Source: Thiobacillus sp. (GTDB taxonomy: Bacteria > Pseudomonadota > Gammaproteobacteria > Burkholderiales > Thiobacillaceae). Taken from it: DNA of 46,339 nucleotides. Both the position numbers and the translations under genes were made by a program. The DNA is taken from assembly GCA_021166845.1 (NCBI GenBank), contig JAJPEP010000028.1, positions 1 through 46,339 of the forward strand, in the 5' to 3' direction. A model generated the notes under the pieces. The model did no database searches, was not told where the DNA came from, and saw only the letters and a list, made by a program, of their open reading frames with translations. The stretch's first letter is position 1, and each line of letters opens with the position of its first letter. Below, one piece after another: positions 32,863 to 41,570 of the stretch.

Positions 32863-35346
32863 CTATACCAGATAGCGGCTCCACGCTCCGTAGGTGTTGT
32901 GGATCCGGCCTCGCGGGATACTCAACAGGGTAAGCAGTATCCCCGCCGCCACGCCCGCCAGATCGGCGACCGCGCTGCCGCCGTCGAACATGAAGGGGGC
33001 GAACATCAGGGCGACGGCGAGCAGGATGTCGATGAAGCGTGCCGGGCGTGCCGCTTCCGCCAGGGCGGTCACCGAAACGGTGACGATGAGCGCGCCGAGG
33101 AGGTGGTCGCTGTCGGCCTGCGCGCCCTCGGTGCCGAAGACCAGCCGGGTGCACATCAGCCAGATTCCCAGGGCCGCGCTTGCGGCAAGCGTCCACGGAA
33201 CATTCACGCCGCCGCCCAGCATGTCCTTCACCACCGCCATCGCCGGCCGCTCGAAATCGTCCGGCGGCGCGCGCTTGCCGCCCTCCATGGTGTCGCCGCG
33301 CAGGAAGGCGAGGAGGACCGATTTGCCGCGGCGCCGTCGGTCGAGCAGGAACTGGCCGCTCGCCACCAGCTCGTCGAGCGAATAGGGGATCTGCAGCAGC
33401 ATCGCCGCGGCGGCGACCAGGCACAGGCTGCACCAGGTGCCGATCACGATGGGCTGGATGATGATGAAGAAGATGCTCACCGCGCCCAGGGGAACGATCA
33501 TCACGCCGAACAGCACCACCAGCCAGGGCATGGTGCGCCAGCGGGCGCGGCCGCCGACGATGCCGGTGAGGATTTCCAGCATGTAGGTCAGCGCGCCCAG
33601 GCCGGCGTCGGGCACCGGCCACGCTTTCGACACCTCCGAGGTGATGATGCGCTCGGTGCCGTCGCCGAAGAAGGGGTCCCAGGCGGCGTCGGTATGGCCC
33701 AGCTGGTAGGCCGCGAGGTAGCGCGAGATGACGAGGCCGACGAAGGCCAGCGCGATGATGGGAATCCGCTGCGTCCAGGTGGAGGGGCTGTAGCGCCACC
33801 CCGGCGGAATGTCGGGCCCGGTGGTGCGCGCAGCCACGCCGACGCCCGGCGTCGGGCGCACGAGGACGGAGAAGCCGATCACCAGCGCGCCGACCAGGGT
33901 GTCGTTGAGGTAGCCGGCGGCGGTGGGCGCCCAGAATATCAGCGGCGCGAACAGCAGCCATACGCCGACCGTTGCGTTGGCGAAGCGCGCCCACGCCATG
34001 TGCCGCGACAGCGACAGCAGGCTGAAGAGCAGGACCAGGACGCCGCTCGCCAGATCGCTCAGGATCATCGGCCAGTCCGGATAGCCGAGGATGGGCGGGC
34101 TGGCGATCAGCCACAGGCCGAGGCCCATGTTGAGGAAATGCGCCCACAGGTTCTGGCTGTGCTGCAGCCGGGTCGAGCGTTCGTATTTCTCCAGCAGGGC
34201 GTGCGCGGCGGCGGGGTGCTCGGTGATCGTCTCCAGCCACTCGGGCGCGGGAATCCGATTGGCCCGGTACCAGGCCAGCGGATCCGCCTTCAGCGCCGCG
34301 ACCATGGCGGGCAGTTCCTCGCGCAGCGCATGCCGGGGCGTCCAGTCCAGCAGGGTCCGCGCCCGCGAGATGTCGAGTTCGTAGTGATCGTCGGCCAGCT
34401 CGACCATGAAGGGTTTGACGAAGGGTTTCTCGCCGCGGTCGATCGAATCCGGCACCACCGCTTCCAGTTTGCCCTGCAGCCGCGCGCCCAGTTTGGCCAG
34501 CGGCTTGGGCACGGTCTCGGTCTCCCATTGCTCGCCGTGGATGAGGGTGCCGAGCCGGTTCTGCAGCGCGGCGTAGCTCAGGGTCGTCGGCTCGCCCACC
34601 AGCAGCTTGAGGTCCGGCGGCAAGCTGTCGCGCCGGTCGATCGTGCGCACCACGGCATCCGCCAGGTCGTCGATATGAATGAACGATTGGCCATGCGCGG
34701 TTTCGCCGGGGAAGACCCGGCCCTTGAACTGGCGCTCGAAGATCCAGCTGATCTGGTGCGCCAGCGTCGGCGGCTGCGCGACCCGGCTGTAAACCCCGGC
34801 GATGCGCAGCAGCACGTAGGGAATGGCGCCATGCTCATGGGCGACGACGCTTTCCGTTTCCAGCTTGGACTGCGGATACGTCCAGCGCGGCGCGACGGGC
34901 GAGGTTTCGTCGATCGGCACCCCGGGTTCGGTCGGCGCATGGACCAGCATGGTGGAGGCGTAGACGAACTGTTCGACCTGGAGCGCCTGCAGCGCGCGCA
35001 GCAGGCGGCGGGTCCCCTCGACGTTGACCTGCCGGTACAGCGGGTTGGGCTCGCCGCTGAAGTCGAAGTAGCCGGCGAGGTGCACCACCGAAGCGATCCG
35101 GGTGCCGTAGCGCGACTTCACTTGCCGGATCGCCTCGCCGATGCTCCGGTCGGAAGTCAAATCGCAGTCCACGCATTCCGCGTGCTCCATATCCACCGGC
35201 CTGCGGTCCAGTCCGACAATTTCATAATCCGCCGCCAGCACTTTGCACAAGGCCCCGCCGAGGAACCCCGTTGCGCCGGTCATCAGCACGACCGGCTTGG
35301 TCGCGCCCGAATGTCCGCTGCCGCGACCTGTGGCACGCGTCGCCAT
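32863..35346 (-). CDS. NAD-dependent epimerase fused to SPW and VKOR-like membrane domains
   Basis: An 827-residue protein. Residues about 19-330 are an extended SDR/epimerase domain: TGATGFLGG (23-31) for NAD binding and YPQSK with Y157 and K161. The rest is membrane: an SPW-type repeat region near 400-500, a vitamin K epoxide reductase-like domain at about 560-670 with the CxxC pair C639-C642 (TWCSLCLVAAAAML), and a second SPW-like region to the end. The first VKOR loop cysteines are absent (SEVSKAWPVPDAGLGA). The role may combine sugar or quinone-type redox with thiol chemistry; this is inference. The start overlaps the stop of the MBL gene by 1 nt (TGATG). Confidence 0.85.
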   Translation of the reverse strand: MATRATGRGSGHSGATKPVVLMTGATGFLGGALCKVLAADYEIVGLDRRPVDMEHAECVDCDLTSDRSIGEAIRQVKSRYGTRIASVVHLAGYFDFSGEPNPLYRQVNVEGTRRLLRALQALQVEQFVYASTMLVHAPTEPGVPIDETSPVAPRWTYPQSKLETESVVAHEHGAIPYVLLRIAGVYSRVAQPPTLAHQISWIFERQFKGRVFPGETAHGQSFIHIDDLADAVVRTIDRRDSLPPDLKLLVGEPTTLSYAALQNRLGTLIHGEQWETETVPKPLAKLGARLQGKLEAVVPDSIDRGEKPFVKPFMVELADDHYELDISRARTLLDWTPRHALREELPAMVAALKADPLAWYRANRIPAPEWLETITEHPAAAHALLEKYERSTRLQHSQNLWAHFLNMGLGLWLIASPPILGYPDWPMILSDLASGVLVLLFSLLSLSRHMAWARFANATVGVWLLFAPLIFWAPTAAGYLNDTLVGALVIGFSVLVRPTPGVGVAARTTGPDIPPGWRYSPSTWTQRIPIIALAFVGLVISRYLAAYQLGHTDAAWDPFFGDGTERIITSEVSKAWPVPDAGLGALTYMLEILTGIVGGRARWRTMPWLVVLFGVMIVPLGAVSIFFIIIQPIVIGTWCSLCLVAAAAMLLQIPYSLDELVASGQFLLDRRRRGKSVLLAFLRGDTMEGGKRAPPDDFERPAMAVVKDMLGGGVNVPWTLAASAALGIWLMCTRLVFGTEGAQADSDHLLGALIVTVSVTALAEAARPARFIDILLAVALMFAPFMFDGGSAVADLAGVAAGILLTLLSIPRGRIHNTYGAWSRYLV

Positions 35347-35963
35347 CAGGGTTCGATCCTTTCCAGGAACCGTCCGAGGGCGTCCCGGGCGCCGCCGATC
35401 AGGGGCGCGCCGTGGGCGAACAGCAGATGGTCGAATTCGCGTTCGCGCAGGTGCTGGCGGAACGCTTTGCGCAGGCCGCGCTTGACGCCTTCCGGGTCGT
35501 CGCCCATGTACGCGTCCGGCACGAAGCCGAGCTTGCCGCGGCTGCGCACGATGGCGTCGCCAAGGCTCAGGATGCCCCCGTTCAGCGGCAGGTAGAGCGC
35601 GGTTTCCTCGGGGCACAGCGCCGCGACTTTCAAGGCGAGGATGCCGCCCGGCAGTTCCCTGCCATGACTGAATCCCCGGACCTTCTCGCCGCGGCTGAAT
35701 TCGTGCAGGCCGTCCTTGTGGCACCAGACCTGCGCGCCGTAACGGCCGGCAAAGCGGTCGCTGTGCCGGTAGTGGTGGCGGTTGGTCAGGTAGACGTGCC
35801 TGGGCGCGCCGTGCGCGGCGAACCACTCGATGCCCTGCGCCGGGACGCGCGGGTCGATCAGCACCGCCGGATCGGTGGCGTTGCTGTAATAGGAGTGGAC
35901 GTAGGCCTGGATGCCTTCGTGGAAGGTCTTCCAGTGAAACACGCCGGGAAGGATTTCTTTCAT
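35346..35963 (-). CDS. MBL-fold hydrolase-like protein
   Basis: A 205-residue protein with the metallo-beta-lactamase layout: VHSYYSNATDPAVLIDPRVP, the metal-site strand LTNRHHYRHSDRF, LPLNGGILSLGDAI and the C-terminal LLFAHGAPLIGGARDAL. The first motif is HHxxHSD rather than HxHxDH, so metal binding may differ. The substrate is unknown. It is translationally coupled to the downstream epimerase-VKOR gene and lies 63 bp after the phosphodiesterase gene. Confidence 0.75.
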   Translation of the reverse strand: MKEILPGVFHWKTFHEGIQAYVHSYYSNATDPAVLIDPRVPAQGIEWFAAHGAPRHVYLTNRHHYRHSDRFAGRYGAQVWCHKDGLHEFSRGEKVRGFSHGRELPGGILALKVAALCPEETALYLPLNGGILSLGDAIVRSRGKLGFVPDAYMGDDPEGVKRGLRKAFRQHLREREFDHLLFAHGAPLIGGARDALGRFLERIEP

Positions 35964-36026
35964 GGCAACTGTCCTCGAGTTCAGTAAAGACGATTCCCGT
36001 GCAAAAGAAAGCAGCCTGCGTTCCAG

Positions 36027-37211
36027 TCAGGCGACGACCAGCGGCACGATCATTTCCGCCATGGAGAGCCCGCCGTGCACGCCGATGTGGGTGTGGCGCT
36101 CCTCGCCCTGGAGCCAGTCGCGCAGGATGGTCCGGCCGCGCGGGATGAGGACATAATCGCCGAGGCGGTCGGCGAGGGCGGGGTGGGCTTCCCCCGGCCC
36201 AAGCCAGCCCTGGCGCAGGACGTCCTCGCTCCTGAACAGGCGAACCCGGTCTCCCAGCCGTTCCCGCACCTGGTTTTCGAACTGCGCCTCCCGGCCGGCG
36301 CGAACGTAGGCGTAGGCCGCGCGCGATTCGCCGCACAGGGGCAGCAACAGGGTTTCGCGCAGTTGGGGGTGGTCGTCGAGGTCGATGGTTTCTTTCGCCG
36401 AGGTGTCGATGAAGCCATGGTCGGCGGTGACGATGACCAGGCTGTTGTTGTCGCACGCCACGTCCGCCAGCCTGGCAAAGCCCGCGTCGAGCGCGGCGAA
36501 GGCCTCCGCCACCGGTTCGCTGCGGATGCCGTGTTCGTGGGCCAGGCTGTCGAGCTGCGGCCAGTAGGCCTGGATGTAGCTGCGCGGCCCGGCGCTACGC
36601 AGGATGCCGGCGATCTGGGCGAACATTTCATCCAGGGTGTCGTAGCCGTGCCGCTTTGCCCGGCCGGAGAAGGCGACGTTGAAGTCCGAATGGATGATGT
36701 GATTCGGGCTCACCGCATGGGAGGGCCGGAGCAGTCGGTCGACCAGCGGGGTGAGGCCGAACAGTTGCGCCGGGGTGACGCCGGCTTCGCGCAGGGCATG
36801 GCGGCCGGTGCGCACGCGGAAGGGCAGCGGCGCGACGACGGCGCCGACCTCGCGGAAATACATGTGCCAGCCGGTCAGCCCGTGCTGCTGCGGGGCCAGG
36901 CCGGTGAGAAAGGTGGGAATGGCGCTCGCCGTGGTGGAGGGAAAGACCGAGGTCATCTGTCCGCGCAGATGCCGGCGCAGGGCGCCGTCGCGGCCGAGCA
37001 GGTAATCGTGGCCGAGCCCGTCGACCACCAGCAGCACCAGATGGCGCGCATCGGCCAGGGCTTGCGGCGGCAGCGCCGCCAGCGGCGGGTAGGTGCTGCC
37101 CGAGCCCAGCGCGGTGGCGATGGAGCTCATGAGGTTGACGATGCCGCCGCCGCGGTAGTCGGGCAGGGTGAGGTCGTCCTGCCTGGGGTCAATGCCGGGT
37201 GCCGGCGTCAT
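36027..37211 (-). CDS. Nucleotide pyrophosphatase/phosphodiesterase (alkaline phosphatase superfamily)
   Basis: A 394-residue enzyme of the type I phosphodiesterase family. Metal and nucleophile residues are visible: LVVDGLGHDYL, the nucleophile Thr in TSVFPSTTASAIPTFLTGL, YWPQLDSLAHEHG, and VTADHGFIDT. It probably hydrolyses phosphodiester or phosphate bonds; no signal peptide is evident, so it is likely cytoplasmic. The ATG at 37211 follows AGGGAA. The long frame upstream of 37211 on this strand is antisense to other genes and was excluded. It heads a three-gene operon. Confidence 0.87.
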   Translation of the reverse strand: MTPAPGIDPRQDDLTLPDYRGGGIVNLMSSIATALGSGSTYPPLAALPPQALADARHLVLLVVDGLGHDYLLGRDGALRRHLRGQMTSVFPSTTASAIPTFLTGLAPQQHGLTGWHMYFREVGAVVAPLPFRVRTGRHALREAGVTPAQLFGLTPLVDRLLRPSHAVSPNHIIHSDFNVAFSGRAKRHGYDTLDEMFAQIAGILRSAGPRSYIQAYWPQLDSLAHEHGIRSEPVAEAFAALDAGFARLADVACDNNSLVIVTADHGFIDTSAKETIDLDDHPQLRETLLLPLCGESRAAYAYVRAGREAQFENQVRERLGDRVRLFRSEDVLRQGWLGPGEAHPALADRLGDYVLIPRGRTILRDWLQGEERHTHIGVHGGLSMAEMIVPLVVA

Positions 37212-37304
37212 GGCTGTTCCCTGGTGAGCATGTTGTGTGCTGGAAAGTGCGTTCGCCGGATCAAGCCGGCCTAAAGTGAATATAGCCTCACGCGACAACA
37301 AACC

Positions 37305-37673
37305 ATGAAAAAGCCCTCGACGCGTCTGAAAAGCCTGGCCCACGCCCTGCGCGGGCTGGATCGCATCGTGCGCACGCAGCCCAACGCGCGGCTGCACCTG
37401 CTGGCCGCGGCCCTGGTGTGCGCCGCGGGGGTGTATTTCGGCCTCGGCCGGGCGGAGTGGCTGTGGATCAGCGTGGCCATCGTGCTGGTGTGGAGCGCCG
37501 AGGCGTTCAATACGGCGCTTGAGCAACTGGCCGACGCCTTGCATCCGGCGCTGCATCCCGGCATCGGCCGGGCCAAGGATGCGGCCGCCGCCGCGGTGCT
37601 GATCGCCGCACTGGGCGCGGTGGTCATCGGTCTGCTGGTGTTCGTGCCGCATCTCGCCGGCCCGGGCCGTTGA
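37305..37673 (+). CDS. dgkA: Diacylglycerol kinase family protein (DgkA/undecaprenol kinase-like)
   Basis: A 122-residue integral membrane kinase with three helices. The family motifs are PNARLHLLAAALVCAAG, SAEAFNTALEQLADAL (metal-ATP site) and GRAKDAAAAAVLIAAL. It phosphorylates diacylglycerol or undecaprenol at the inner membrane, recycling lipid carriers. It is divergent from the phosphodiesterase gene and is followed by a CapA gene 24 bp later. Confidence 0.92.
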   Translation: MKKPSTRLKSLAHALRGLDRIVRTQPNARLHLLAAALVCAAGVYFGLGRAEWLWISVAIVLVWSAEAFNTALEQLADALHPALHPGIGRAKDAAAAAVLIAALGAVVIGLLVFVPHLAGPGR

Positions 37674-37697
37674 GCCGCCGACCGCGGAGCAGAGCGC

Positions 37698-38948
37698 GTG
37701 CACGAGACGATGAGGCGGCGACGGTTCTTTGGCCAGGCTGGCCGCTTGCTGCTGGGCGGGGTGGCGGCCGCCGCCGTCCCGGGCCAGGCGGCGATATCCG
37801 GGAGGGCGGAAACGATGACACGGGCGACGGAAAACCCAGCGGCGCGCGCGCTGACCCTGTTTCTGTGCGGGGATGTCATGACCGGGCGCGGGATCGACCA
37901 AATATTGCCCCATCCCGGCGACCCGGTCCTGTACGAGGGCTATGCGACGTCCGCCCTGGATTACGTGGCGCTGGCGGAACGGGCCAACGGTCCGATCCCG
38001 CGTCCGGCGGATTTCGCCTATGTGTGGGGCGACGCGCTGGCGGAATGGGCGCGCATCGCGCCGGACCTGCGGATCGTCAACCTGGAAACGGCGGTGACCA
38101 CGCGCGACGACTGGCAGCGCGGCAAGGGCATCCATTACCGCATGCACCCGGCCAATGCGCCCTGCCTCACGGCGGCCGGAATCGACTGCTGCGTGCTGGC
38201 CAACAACCACGTGCTGGACTGGGGGTATGCGGGGCTCGCCGAGACGCTGGAGACGCTGCGCCGCGCCCGGCTCCACACCGCCGGGACTGGGCGCGACCGG
38301 CCCGAGGCGGCGGCGCCGGCGGTGCTGAGCGTGGCCGGCAAGGGCCGCGTGCTGGTGTTCGCCTTCGGTGCGCAAAGCAGCGGAATCCCGCCGGACTGGG
38401 CTGCGGCGGCGGGCCTGCCGGGAGTGAACCTGCTGCCGGATTTGTCGCCGGCGACCCTGCAGCAGATCGCGGCGCAGGTGGAAGCGGTCAAGCGTCCGGC
38501 GGATGTGGTGGTGGCCTCCCTCCACTGGGGCGGCAACTGGGGCTATGCCGTGCCCGCGGACCATCAGCGCTTCGCCCGCGGGCTCATCGACCGGTGCGGG
38601 GTGGACGTGGTGCACGGCCACTCCTCGCATCACCCCATGGGCATCGAGGTGTACCGGGGCCGGCCGATTCTCTATGGCTGCGGCGACTTCCTCAACGACT
38701 ACGAAGGCATCGCCGGCTACGAGGCCTACCGGGGCGACCTCGGCCTGATGTACTTTCTCGACGTGGACCCGGCCAGCGGCGCGCTGCTGCGGCTGCGGAT
38801 GGTCCCCATGCAGACGCGGCGCTTCCGGCTCAACCGGGCGTCGGAAAAGGACGCCCGCTGGCTGCGCATGCGGCTGGACCGGGAGAGCCGCCATCTCGGC
38901 AGCCAGGTGGAGGCGGGGGCGGACGGCAGCCTGGAGCTGCGCTGGTGA
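37698..38948 (+). CDS. CapA-type poly-gamma-glutamate synthesis-like metallophosphatase
   Basis: A 416-residue PGA_cap family protein. The twin-arginine-like leader RRRRFFGQAGRLLLGG suggests export. The calcineurin-like core is clear: LFLCGDVMTGRG, VNLETAVT, LANNHVLDWG, VASLHWGGNWGY and HGHSSHHPMGIEVYRG. I used GTG 37698, which has GGAG at 8 nt; an ATG at 37710 is the alternative. No other capsule (capB/capC) genes are nearby, so poly-gamma-glutamate itself is doubtful. Confidence 0.9.
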   Translation: MHETMRRRRFFGQAGRLLLGGVAAAAVPGQAAISGRAETMTRATENPAARALTLFLCGDVMTGRGIDQILPHPGDPVLYEGYATSALDYVALAERANGPIPRPADFAYVWGDALAEWARIAPDLRIVNLETAVTTRDDWQRGKGIHYRMHPANAPCLTAAGIDCCVLANNHVLDWGYAGLAETLETLRRARLHTAGTGRDRPEAAAPAVLSVAGKGRVLVFAFGAQSSGIPPDWAAAAGLPGVNLLPDLSPATLQQIAAQVEAVKRPADVVVASLHWGGNWGYAVPADHQRFARGLIDRCGVDVVHGHSSHHPMGIEVYRGRPILYGCGDFLNDYEGIAGYEAYRGDLGLMYFLDVDPASGALLRLRMVPMQTRRFRLNRASEKDARWLRMRLDRESRHLGSQVEAGADGSLELRW

Positions 38949-38957
38949 ACGGCCGGG

Positions 38958-39188
38958 CTACTCCGGCTGCATTTCCCCTCTGCGCACCCATACGCCGCGT
39001 TCCTCGCAGTGCAGGAGTTCGCTGCCGCTCAGCAGATACTGGCCCACCGGATAGGCCTGGTTGTTGAAATAACAGGCGCCGGTTTCGAGCTCAAGATCGG
39101 GCGAGATGTCTTCATCGAATTCATCGAAGATCGGCGAGGTCCTGAGTTCGGGATCGGGGGCGCCGACCTGGGTCACATGGCTGGTCAT
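38958..39188 (-). CDS. Small DUF1496-like protein
   Basis: A 76-residue protein whose C-terminal half (GACYFNNQAYPVGQYLLSG, then LLHCEERGVWVRRGE) resembles DUF1496 with its paired cysteines and CYxNNQxYxxG motif. The acidic N-terminus lacks a signal peptide. Function is unknown. The gene converges on the CapA-type gene with 9 bp between stops. Confidence 0.6.
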   Translation of the reverse strand: MTSHVTQVGAPDPELRTSPIFDEFDEDISPDLELETGACYFNNQAYPVGQYLLSGSELLHCEERGVWVRRGEMQPE

Positions 39189-39226
39189 GAGGCTGCCTTC
39201 TATGAGAGTGGACCTGGTTTCCGGCC

Positions 39227-39583
39227 TTATTCTTTGAACGGCGCGTTTTCCGGCTCGATGCCCTCGATCTGGGGAATGCCTTTTTGCGGATGCTGCCGGG
39301 CGACCCGCTTCAATTCGTCGTCCATCCCGGCGCCGTGGACGCTGCTCTGCTGCATCTCGGTACCCGGCGGGAATTCCAGAGACTCGGGCGTTCCGCGTTC
39401 AATCTCGGCTTCGGCCGCAAGCCAGTCATCCAGTTCATTCCCGGGGGAGTAGCCACGCTTTGTGTAGTGGAAGTAGGCGGCGTCGCGAATCATCGCCTCG
39501 CGCTGCTCAAGGCTGAATTCCCCTCGCCACGTGATGTCGGGGGCGCTTTGCGGGTTGACGGGTTTGGGTGTCTGTCTGGCCAT
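39227..39583 (-). CDS. DUF2934 family protein
   Basis: A 118-residue soluble protein with a DUF2934 motif near residues 30-62 (MIRDAAYFHYTKRGYSPGN, then ELDDWLAAEAEIE). The C-terminal half is polar and Gln/Pro-rich. The ATG at 39583 has GGAG 9 nt upstream; an ATG at 39598 is less likely. Function is unknown. It probably forms a unit with the DUF1496-like gene 38 bp downstream. Confidence 0.78.
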   Translation of the reverse strand: MARQTPKPVNPQSAPDITWRGEFSLEQREAMIRDAAYFHYTKRGYSPGNELDDWLAAEAEIERGTPESLEFPPGTEMQQSSVHGAGMDDELKRVARQHPQKGIPQIEGIEPENAPFKE

Positions 39584-39712
39584 GTTTTCGTTCTCCATCA
39601 ATTTTGCCAATTCTAAGAATAGGCAGTCTTGCGAGAATTTTCTGCCAACGAAAGCGAAGGCAGTTTGCCTTGCCAAGTATCTACGGCGTAAGGCCGAACG
39701 GGCAGCGAGCGC

Positions 39713-40258
39713 CTAGCCGCCCCAGGTCCGCACGCGGCCCACGTCCAGGTGCACGAAATTGGAACCCGGGTAGTAGCCCACGCCGCCGCCTTTCAGCATG
39801 AGTCCGGCCCGACGCAGGTCGGCCAGTTGAATGCCGGGCAGGCGAATGTCGATGGCCTTGCCTTCCATATGCAGGCTGCGCCTGGCGACGCCTGAACTGT
39901 TTCCGGCCAGCATCCGGTTGCTGGCCGGCGAACGGTAGCCGGAAATGACCTGGAATGGCCGGGAGGCGCCGAGTGCGGCATTGACGCGATGCAGCAGGTC
40001 CAGCAACTGCGTATCGATGACGGCGACCTCGCCGGTGCGGTGGTCGCGCAGGACGCGGTTGATTTCCGCCAGCGATTCCGGCACGTAGTCGCCCTGGATC
40101 CAGTAGGGCAGGTCGGCCTTTTCCCCGGTGTGCAGGTTGAGGAAGCCGAGCCGGCGCTCGGATTCGGACAGCCCCTGGCCGGCGAATGCGGGGCCCGGCA
40201 GGGCGGCGGCCAGCATGCCCAGTTTGAGGAATTTGCGTCGGCTGATCATGTGCTTCAT
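39713..40258 (-). CDS. DUF882 / M15-type peptidoglycan peptidase, MepK/YcbK-like
   Basis: A 181-residue exported protein with a twin-arginine signal (SRRKFLKLGMLAAALPGPAF). The catalytic domain has the M15-like zinc pattern: SGYRSPASNRML, SLHMEGKAIDIRLPG and FVHLDVGRVRTW. Relatives cut peptidoglycan cross-links; MepK hydrolyses 3-3 bonds made by L,D-transpeptidases. Its start overlaps the stop of the L,D-transpeptidase gene by 4 nt, which fits that pairing well. Confidence 0.9.
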   Translation of the reverse strand: MKHMISRRKFLKLGMLAAALPGPAFAGQGLSESERRLGFLNLHTGEKADLPYWIQGDYVPESLAEINRVLRDHRTGEVAVIDTQLLDLLHRVNAALGASRPFQVISGYRSPASNRMLAGNSSGVARRSLHMEGKAIDIRLPGIQLADLRRAGLMLKGGGVGYYPGSNFVHLDVGRVRTWGG

Positions 40259-41193
40259 GGATTTCCCTTCAAATCATAAGGCGCGAGGCGGCCTACTTCG
40301 CGGGCAAGGCCGTCCTGCGCCGCGATGACCGCATCCGCCGCGGCCCAGTCGACAGCGTGGCTCAAGCCGTTGGCTTCTGCCATGTCGCGCATGGTTTGCG
40401 CCGGGTCGATGCCCTTTTTGTAGATGTCCCGATGGACTTCGAGCAGGATGCGGCCGTCCTCGACCACCGCCAGCAGCACGGGCTGGTAAATAAGGCGGCC
40501 CGCAGTACCGACCTTCACCTGCTCGAATAGTTCGGCGATATCGTCGGGATGGAGGCGGATGCAGCCATGGCTGCGGAATTGATAGATGCTTGCGGGGGCG
40601 ATGGTGCTGTGGATGCCGTAGCCCCACAGGTTGAGTCCGAGCCAGTGCGCCCCCAGGGGATTGTCGGGCCCGGGCGGCACTTCCTGCAGAACGACTTTCC
40701 CCTCGCGGCGCATTTCTTCCTGGATGGATTTGGGCACCAGCCAGGGCTTGTTCTTCACCCTTGAGACGATCCTGAACTCGCCTCGCGGCGTGGGCCAGCT
40801 GGGCTTGCCGAGGCCGACCGGATAGGCCGCGCGCAGCTTGCCCTGGCTGAAGTGGAACAGCATGCGCTGCGGGAGGTTGATGAGGATGCCGTCGTCGGAC
40901 GCGGCCGGAACGATGTGGGGATTGTGGATGCGGAGGCGCTGACCGGGATGGATGATGGCATCAAGGGGAATCGCGTTCTGCTGCGCCAGGTGCTTGGGCG
41001 CGACGCCGAAACGGGCGCCGATGGCGGTCAGGGAATCCCCGCGCTGGATGGCGTATTCGGAGTCGCCCCCCGTCATGCTGCGCGAAAGCGGCGGCAATTC
41101 GCCCGCCAGGGCAGGCAGGGCGAGGCCTGCCAGCAGCCATATGAAGAGGCGGCCCGCACCCGCAATCGGTCGTGCCGGGATCATCGGCAGCAA
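40255..41193 (-). CDS. L,D-transpeptidase with LysM domain
   Basis: A 312-residue exported enzyme. The signal region is about 12-31, the LysM motif about 46-90 (EYAIQRGDSLTAIGARFGVA through IIHPGQRLRIHNP), and the YkuD catalytic domain about 100-240 with Cys211 in RSHGCIRLHPDD. It makes 3-3 cross-links in peptidoglycan or attaches lipoprotein to it. It is translationally coupled to the MepK-like gene and lies 15 bp after the DUF4870-like gene. Confidence 0.94.
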   Translation of the reverse strand: MLPMIPARPIAGAGRLFIWLLAGLALPALAGELPPLSRSMTGGDSEYAIQRGDSLTAIGARFGVAPKHLAQQNAIPLDAIIHPGQRLRIHNPHIVPAASDDGILINLPQRMLFHFSQGKLRAAYPVGLGKPSWPTPRGEFRIVSRVKNKPWLVPKSIQEEMRREGKVVLQEVPPGPDNPLGAHWLGLNLWGYGIHSTIAPASIYQFRSHGCIRLHPDDIAELFEQVKVGTAGRLIYQPVLLAVVEDGRILLEVHRDIYKKGIDPAQTMRDMAEANGLSHAVDWAAADAVIAAQDGLAREVGRLAPYDLKGNP

Positions 41194-41208
41194 CGGGATG
41201 TCGCGCCG

Positions 41209-41559
41209 CTATTGAAGCGGCATCGGCTTGTTGTCATTGAGGTTGAGCCAGCCCTTGGCGATGCGGTAGATGAACCAGATGCCGGCCACGCCCCAGACGA
41301 GCCAGCCGAGCAGGATGATCCAGGTGATTGCGCCGACGACCAGCCACAGCAGGCCCCACCAGAAGGTGCCGATCTGCCAGGTGAAGTGGCTTTCCAGCCA
41401 GGTGCCCTGGGCGTCCTCGCGCTTGATGTAGTTCAGCACGATGGCGACGATGGCCGTGGTGCCGAAACCGAGAAGCGCTAGCGCGTACAGCGCATAGATC
41501 ACCGTGGTCAGGGTTTTGAGGCTGGCGATTTTTTCGTCGGAGGCGGGGGTGAGGTCCAT
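41209..41559 (-). CDS. DUF4870-like membrane protein
   Basis: A 116-residue membrane protein with about three helices (TTVIYALYALALLGFGTTAI, WGLLWLVVGAITWIILLGWL) and the family-typical SHFTWQIGTFWWGLLW. I used the ATG at 41559, which has AAGGA at a usable distance; the in-frame ATG at 41565 leaves no spacing. It sits between the M48 protease and the L,D-transpeptidase on the same strand. Confidence 0.8.
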   Translation of the reverse strand: MDLTPASDEKIASLKTLTTVIYALYALALLGFGTTAIVAIVLNYIKREDAQGTWLESHFTWQIGTFWWGLLWLVVGAITWIILLGWLVWGVAGIWFIYRIAKGWLNLNDNKPMPLQ

Positions 41560-41570
41560 GCTCATCCTTA

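Noticed and set aside
32899..35595. An 898-codon plus-strand open frame
   Set aside because: It is antisense to the epimerase-VKOR gene and has no recognisable domains.
37212..38894. N-terminal half of the long minus-strand frame that ends at 36027
   Set aside because: This part is antisense to the CapA-type and dgkA genes. The phosphodiesterase domain begins only at 37211, where there is a ribosome site.
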